Assembly (NCBI GenBank): GCA_017504335.1
Contig: JAFVRI010000004.1
Coordinates: 1-16,037, forward strand
Length of the DNA: 16,037 nucleotides
Direction of reading: 5' to 3'
DNA from: Clostridia bacterium
Lineage (GTDB): Bacteria; Bacillota; Clostridia; Oscillospirales; CAG-272
The notes under the pieces were generated by a model. The model was not told where the DNA came from. It made no database searches and was given only the letters and a program-made list of their open reading frames with translations. Within the stretch, counting starts at the first letter, position 1, and every line of letters begins with the position of its first letter. Of the stretch, positions 13,242-16,037 are shown piece after piece. Both the position numbers and the translations under genes were made by a program.

Positions 13242-14660
13242 AGCCTTTCCAAGATATTCCTCTAATGTCAGTCGACGGCGATCGATTTCTTCGGCGGCAG
13301 CACGTCCTACAAAGCGATAGTGCCAAGGCTCATAATCGTAGCCGGTAATAGCAACCTTTTTCTCCGATTCCGGATAACGGAGAATAAAGCCATATTCCCA
13401 GGCATGCTCGGAGAGCCAAAGGAATGCGTCGGTATCCTCGAAGTCGGTTTCTAAGGCTCCATTCATGCTATTGGTGGTGAAATCAATGCAAAGTCCCGAC
13501 TGGTGCTCGCTTTCTCCCGCTCGTGCGGAATAGGTGGATGCCATCTTTTCGGCTTGTGCCTGACTCATACCTTCATTTTTGTGCATCTGAACGTAGCTGT
13601 CATACAGATCCTCCTGTCTTGCGTAGGAACGGTAGGCACTGGTGACGTAGACATCGGTCACACCGTCTGCCTTCATGGCTGCCATCATGGCGGAAAGTGC
13701 CCGTGCGGCATTCTTTTTCAGATAGTATTCCTTTCCCTTGGCGGTAGGACAGGTCAGCTTACTCAGATCGTTTGGCTCATGGGAGGACTTCAAGGGGTTG
13801 TTTTTATTTACCAGTAACAGCTCCTCCGCGAGAATATATTTTTCGTAGGACGAGATGTCAATGGAATAAACGGGATTGCGAGGCGTGGGATCGATCTCCT
13901 CGGGGAAGATATATTCCTCAAAGGGGTCGGATGTAAAGAGAACGGGGGATGGGATGGCATTTTCCTTATTGTTGTCAACCATCGTCAGAACACGGCGAAT
14001 CCGCAAGGTGTTTGTTTCGCTGTTGAGCTTAAAGGAAAAGCCGCTTTCAACCGCTTCTGACATAAAGGAGACGGGAACCAGACAGCTTCCCGCAGAAACC
14101 AGAGCGGGCGCGGGAGATGTTTCCTTGTTATCAATGCGGGGTACCGAGATGGTGACGGCAAATCCATTGATCGTGGCATAGGTCTTTTCATGCTCAAAAA
14201 GAATCCTGCTTTCGTCCGATCCCTCAAAGCAGAGCCGATGCTCGGTCCCGCTGATCTTCAGATTCAGACAGTCGGCGACCGTCATCATATCGATATAAAA
14301 AACACCGTCCTTGACCAGGGAATCGTAATCAAATTCCATGGGATCACGATCAAAAAAGGTTACCGTGATGGGGTCTCCCTCCTGCAGCTGAGTATCGGTA
14401 GGCGCGGTCAGATGGTGAATCAAAAGGATCACTCCCACCACAAGTCCCGCTAACAGCAATAGCGCGAGAAGAATACTGACGGCGCACAGGAGCTTGTGGT
14501 TGCGCAAAAAGCGCCAAATATGCGCATGCTCCGAACGGTCATGAGGCGGAAGCTTACTTCGGTCATCCTGCATATGCTCCATACCTGCTTCCAAAACCGT
14601 CAGCTCTTCGGCAGAAAGGGGATCACGTGAATTCTTTACACTTGTTTTGTTTCGTTTCAT
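13239..14660 (-). CDS. Membrane-anchored VanY-type D-alanyl-D-alanine carboxypeptidase with stalk domain
   Basis: Peptidoglycan peptidase of family M15B, expected to trim the terminal D-Ala from stem peptides outside the cell. Of 473 residues, 1-55 are cytoplasmic and charged, 57-81 form one membrane helix, about 94-225 resemble the copper-amine-oxidase-N-like stalk domain common in Clostridia wall proteins, and about 310-470 are catalytic. The catalytic part shows VTSAYRSYARQEDLY, the zinc and active-site motif SEHQSGLCID (His386, Asp393) and EPWHYRFVG (Glu444, His447), so the metal site is complete. AAAGGG upstream of the ATG is the likely ribosome binding site with long spacing. It lies 27 bases after the methyltransferase gene and 65 bases before the acetyltransferase gene. 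True vanY of a resistance operon is unlikely since no van genes or sensor pair are near. Confidence 0.9.
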   Translation of the reverse strand: MKRNKTSVKNSRDPLSAEELTVLEAGMEHMQDDRSKLPPHDRSEHAHIWRFLRNHKLLCAVSILLALLLLAGLVVGVILLIHHLTAPTDTQLQEGDPITVTFFDRDPMEFDYDSLVKDGVFYIDMMTVADCLNLKISGTEHRLCFEGSDESRILFEHEKTYATINGFAVTISVPRIDNKETSPAPALVSAGSCLVPVSFMSEAVESGFSFKLNSETNTLRIRRVLTMVDNNKENAIPSPVLFTSDPFEEYIFPEEIDPTPRNPVYSIDISSYEKYILAEELLLVNKNNPLKSSHEPNDLSKLTCPTAKGKEYYLKKNAARALSAMMAAMKADGVTDVYVTSAYRSYARQEDLYDSYVQMHKNEGMSQAQAEKMASTYSARAGESEHQSGLCIDFTTNSMNGALETDFEDTDAFLWLSEHAWEYGFILRYPESEKKVAITGYDYEPWHYRFVGRAAAEEIDRRRLTLEEYLGKA

Positions 14661-14687
14661 TGTATGTAGGACCCTTTCGGAATAGAA

Positions 14688-15242
14688 TCAAGGCTTGTTC
14701 TCAATGATGATGAAAAAAGGAGAGGTGGGAGAATTCAGAATATTGATGCGGGTGGCACAGACCTTGTAACGGGAAAGAGAGGAAAGATACTCGCAGACCA
14801 GCTTACCCTCTGCCTCTCCCTCGGCATGACCCGGATAGACTGCCACGAGAATGATCGCGTCCCGATCCATCAGATCGATTGCGGCTTCAATGGCAGGCAG
14901 GGTGGTTTCACGCATGGTGGTAACCGACTTATCACTTCCCGGAAGATAGCCAAGATTAAACATTCCCGCCTTGATGGGGGTCTTGACATAATTCTTGACA
15001 TGGTGATGGGAATCAAGAATCAGGGTGTAATTTTCAGGACAGCCGACCTCCTTCAGGTGAGCAGAGGTGGAATTCAGCGCCTGCTGTTGCACATCGAATG
15101 CATAGACATGTCCGTTTTCTCCTACGGTTTTGGAGAGAAACTCGGTATCGTGACCGTTGCCCATGGTGAAATCCACGGCAATGTCTCCCTCCTTTAAGTG
15201 GGTCAGAATAAAATGCTTTTGCAAATCCAAAAGGTCAATCAT
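14688..15242 (-). CDS. mnmM: tRNA 5-aminomethyl-2-thiouridine methyltransferase MnmM (YtqB family, rRNA_methylase fold)
   Basis: A 184-residue class I SAM-dependent methyltransferase. Motif I reads DFTMGNGHDTEFL (24-36), an acidic residue follows the second strand (YAFDVQ, Asp50), and the family-specific NLGYLPGSDKSVTTM segment is at 96-110. AVYPGHAEGEAEG and SPTSPFFIIIENK complete the YtqB/PF06962 signature. B. subtilis YtqB has been shown to be MnmM, which methylates nm5s2U to mnm5s2U at the wobble position of tRNAs; that role is transferred here from the family. The ATG at 15242 has AAGGAG at 15251-15256, overlapping the stop of the upstream gene, with 12 bases between the genes, so translation is likely coupled. 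A general rRNA methylase label in databases refers to the same family. Confidence 0.88.
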   Translation of the reverse strand: MIDLLDLQKHFILTHLKEGDIAVDFTMGNGHDTEFLSKTVGENGHVYAFDVQQQALNSTSAHLKEVGCPENYTLILDSHHHVKNYVKTPIKAGMFNLGYLPGSDKSVTTMRETTLPAIEAAIDLMDRDAIILVAVYPGHAEGEAEGKLVCEYLSSLSRYKVCATRINILNSPTSPFFIIIENKP

Positions 15243-15254
15243 AAATAACTCCTT

Positions 15255-15971
15255 TTATTTCTTTTTCTCCGGTGGGCGGTGGAGGTCGGAGCGGAGAAAA
15301 CGAATAGCTCGTTCTACCGCATCCTTGGAATCATACCAAGGCTCCTCATCATAGCGGTAATCGAATTTTTTGCAGAACCAGCTCACATCCTTGGAGAGCT
15401 TCTCCATATAGCGATTGACAATCTCCGCGCAGATTCCCTCAAAACGAGGGAACTCCTTTTTGGACAACCGATGCTGAGCGGCAACCAAAAGGGCACGGTA
15501 ATGGGGGAGACAGAAATAGGGCTGAGCGCGTAGCTTGACTTCAAAGCTTTCATCCTGCTCCCAAAGAAGCACTGCCGTTTCGATCATGTGTGAGAAATTG
15601 AAATCGATTCGCTCGCAGACATAGCAGGATTGCTCTAAAGCACCGATCCGTTTGATGGGCTTTTGACCGGGAGAGGAAAGGAATCCTCCGTCCCGAATCT
15701 CTTCAGCAAGCTCTCCCAGATGGCTTTCCAATGTCAGCGCCATGCCAAGACGGTTTTTTCTGCCGAACATCATATCGTAATGGGTACGGCAAAAGCCGCG
15801 TTCGTTTGTCTTGATCCGAACATCGGGTTCCATCATGGAGGCTCCGAGGATCAGCTCAAGCTCATCGTTTTCCAGCTTGTTATAAAGGGAGCAAAAGGGA
15901 CAACCGCAGGCAGGATCGGCACTGGATGCCTCGAATGCCTCGTTGACGGGTATGGTATAGATTTGTTCCAT
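15255..15971 (-). CDS. DUF6062-like protein with duplicated CxxC...CxxH sites
   Basis: A 238-residue protein of unknown function, which I place in the DUF6062 family found in Clostridia. It has no signal peptide or membrane segment and is probably cytoplasmic. The clearest feature is a pair of Cys/His half-sites: CPFC (24-27) with GFCRTHY (Cys61, His64), then CYVC (116-119) with YFCLPHY (Cys154, His157). This repeat suggests two zinc-binding or iron-sulfur-like sites from an internal duplication. The C terminus is rich in aromatic and charged residues and ends PPEKKK. The ATG at 15971 is set by CGGAGG at 15977-15982. It is first of the visible leftward operon, 12 bases before mnmM. Metal binding is inference from the residue pattern. 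Confidence 0.78.
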   Translation of the reverse strand: MEQIYTIPVNEAFEASSADPACGCPFCSLYNKLENDELELILGASMMEPDVRIKTNERGFCRTHYDMMFGRKNRLGMALTLESHLGELAEEIRDGGFLSSPGQKPIKRIGALEQSCYVCERIDFNFSHMIETAVLLWEQDESFEVKLRAQPYFCLPHYRALLVAAQHRLSKKEFPRFEGICAEIVNRYMEKLSKDVSWFCKKFDYRYDEEPWYDSKDAVERAIRFLRSDLHRPPEKKK

Positions 15972-16037
15972 ATAATCCTCCGTAAATCGGATCGTTTGAT
16001 TCTTTTTATTTCGGCGCTTTTTCTTTTGCGGACCGGA
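15972..16037 (-). other. Upstream edge, no gene assigned
   Basis: These 66 bases hold the ribosome binding site of the DUF6062-like gene and, on the - strand, lysine-rich open codons. One frame ends in TAA at 16006-16008 after RSAKEKAPK, which could be the C terminus of an upstream gene. Too little is visible to call it, and no promoter is evident. Confidence 0.3.

Noticed and set aside
12508..13326. A longer form of the acetyltransferase starting at 13326
   Set aside because: It would overlap the carboxypeptidase gene by 88 bases and begin with an Arg/Cys-rich stretch unlike the family, while the ATG at 13173 has a strong AGGAGGT.

Overview
This window looks like chromosomal DNA of an anaerobic Bacillota bacterium, most likely an uncultured Clostridia lineage. 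The grounds are a complete-looking V/A-type ATPase operon, a glmS ribozyme, a YtqB/MnmM-type methyltransferase, a VanY-type carboxypeptidase, strong AAGGAGG-like ribosome binding sites and moderate GC. No mobile element, CRISPR array, rRNA or tRNA was seen. The family is my inference from protein character, not from a search.

Region 1 (1-5530, + strand) is the V/A-type ATPase operon in the order E (5' end cut off by the window), C, F, A, B, D, tightly packed and closed by a strong 12-bp-stem terminator. Subunits I and K and the start of E should lie to the left.

Region 2 (5530-9045, + strand) is one transcription unit with a consensus extended -10 promoter. It encodes a large secreted multi-domain protein: signal peptide, two related jelly-roll-like modules, a lamin-tail-like domain and a conserved C-terminal surface-protein domain. 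The reading frame is broken by one in-frame amber codon (6542-6544) exactly between the two modules. The frame is otherwise open for 1,088 codons. This is the oddest thing in the window.

Region 3 (9050-15971, - strand, converging on region 2) is a probable operon, read right to left. It encodes a DUF6062-like Cys/His protein, the tRNA wobble methyltransferase MnmM, a membrane-anchored VanY-type D,D-carboxypeptidase, a left-handed beta-helix acetyltransferase resembling the C-terminal half of GlmU, GlmM, a glmS ribozyme, and GlmS. GlmS, GlmM and the acetyltransferase would give three consecutive steps from fructose-6-phosphate to GlcNAc-1-phosphate, the route to UDP-GlcNAc and peptidoglycan. 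The ribozyme gives GlcN6P feedback on glmS and sits so close behind glmM that its cleavage should separate the glmM and glmS messages. Two perfect hairpins between the convergent units serve as shared terminators.
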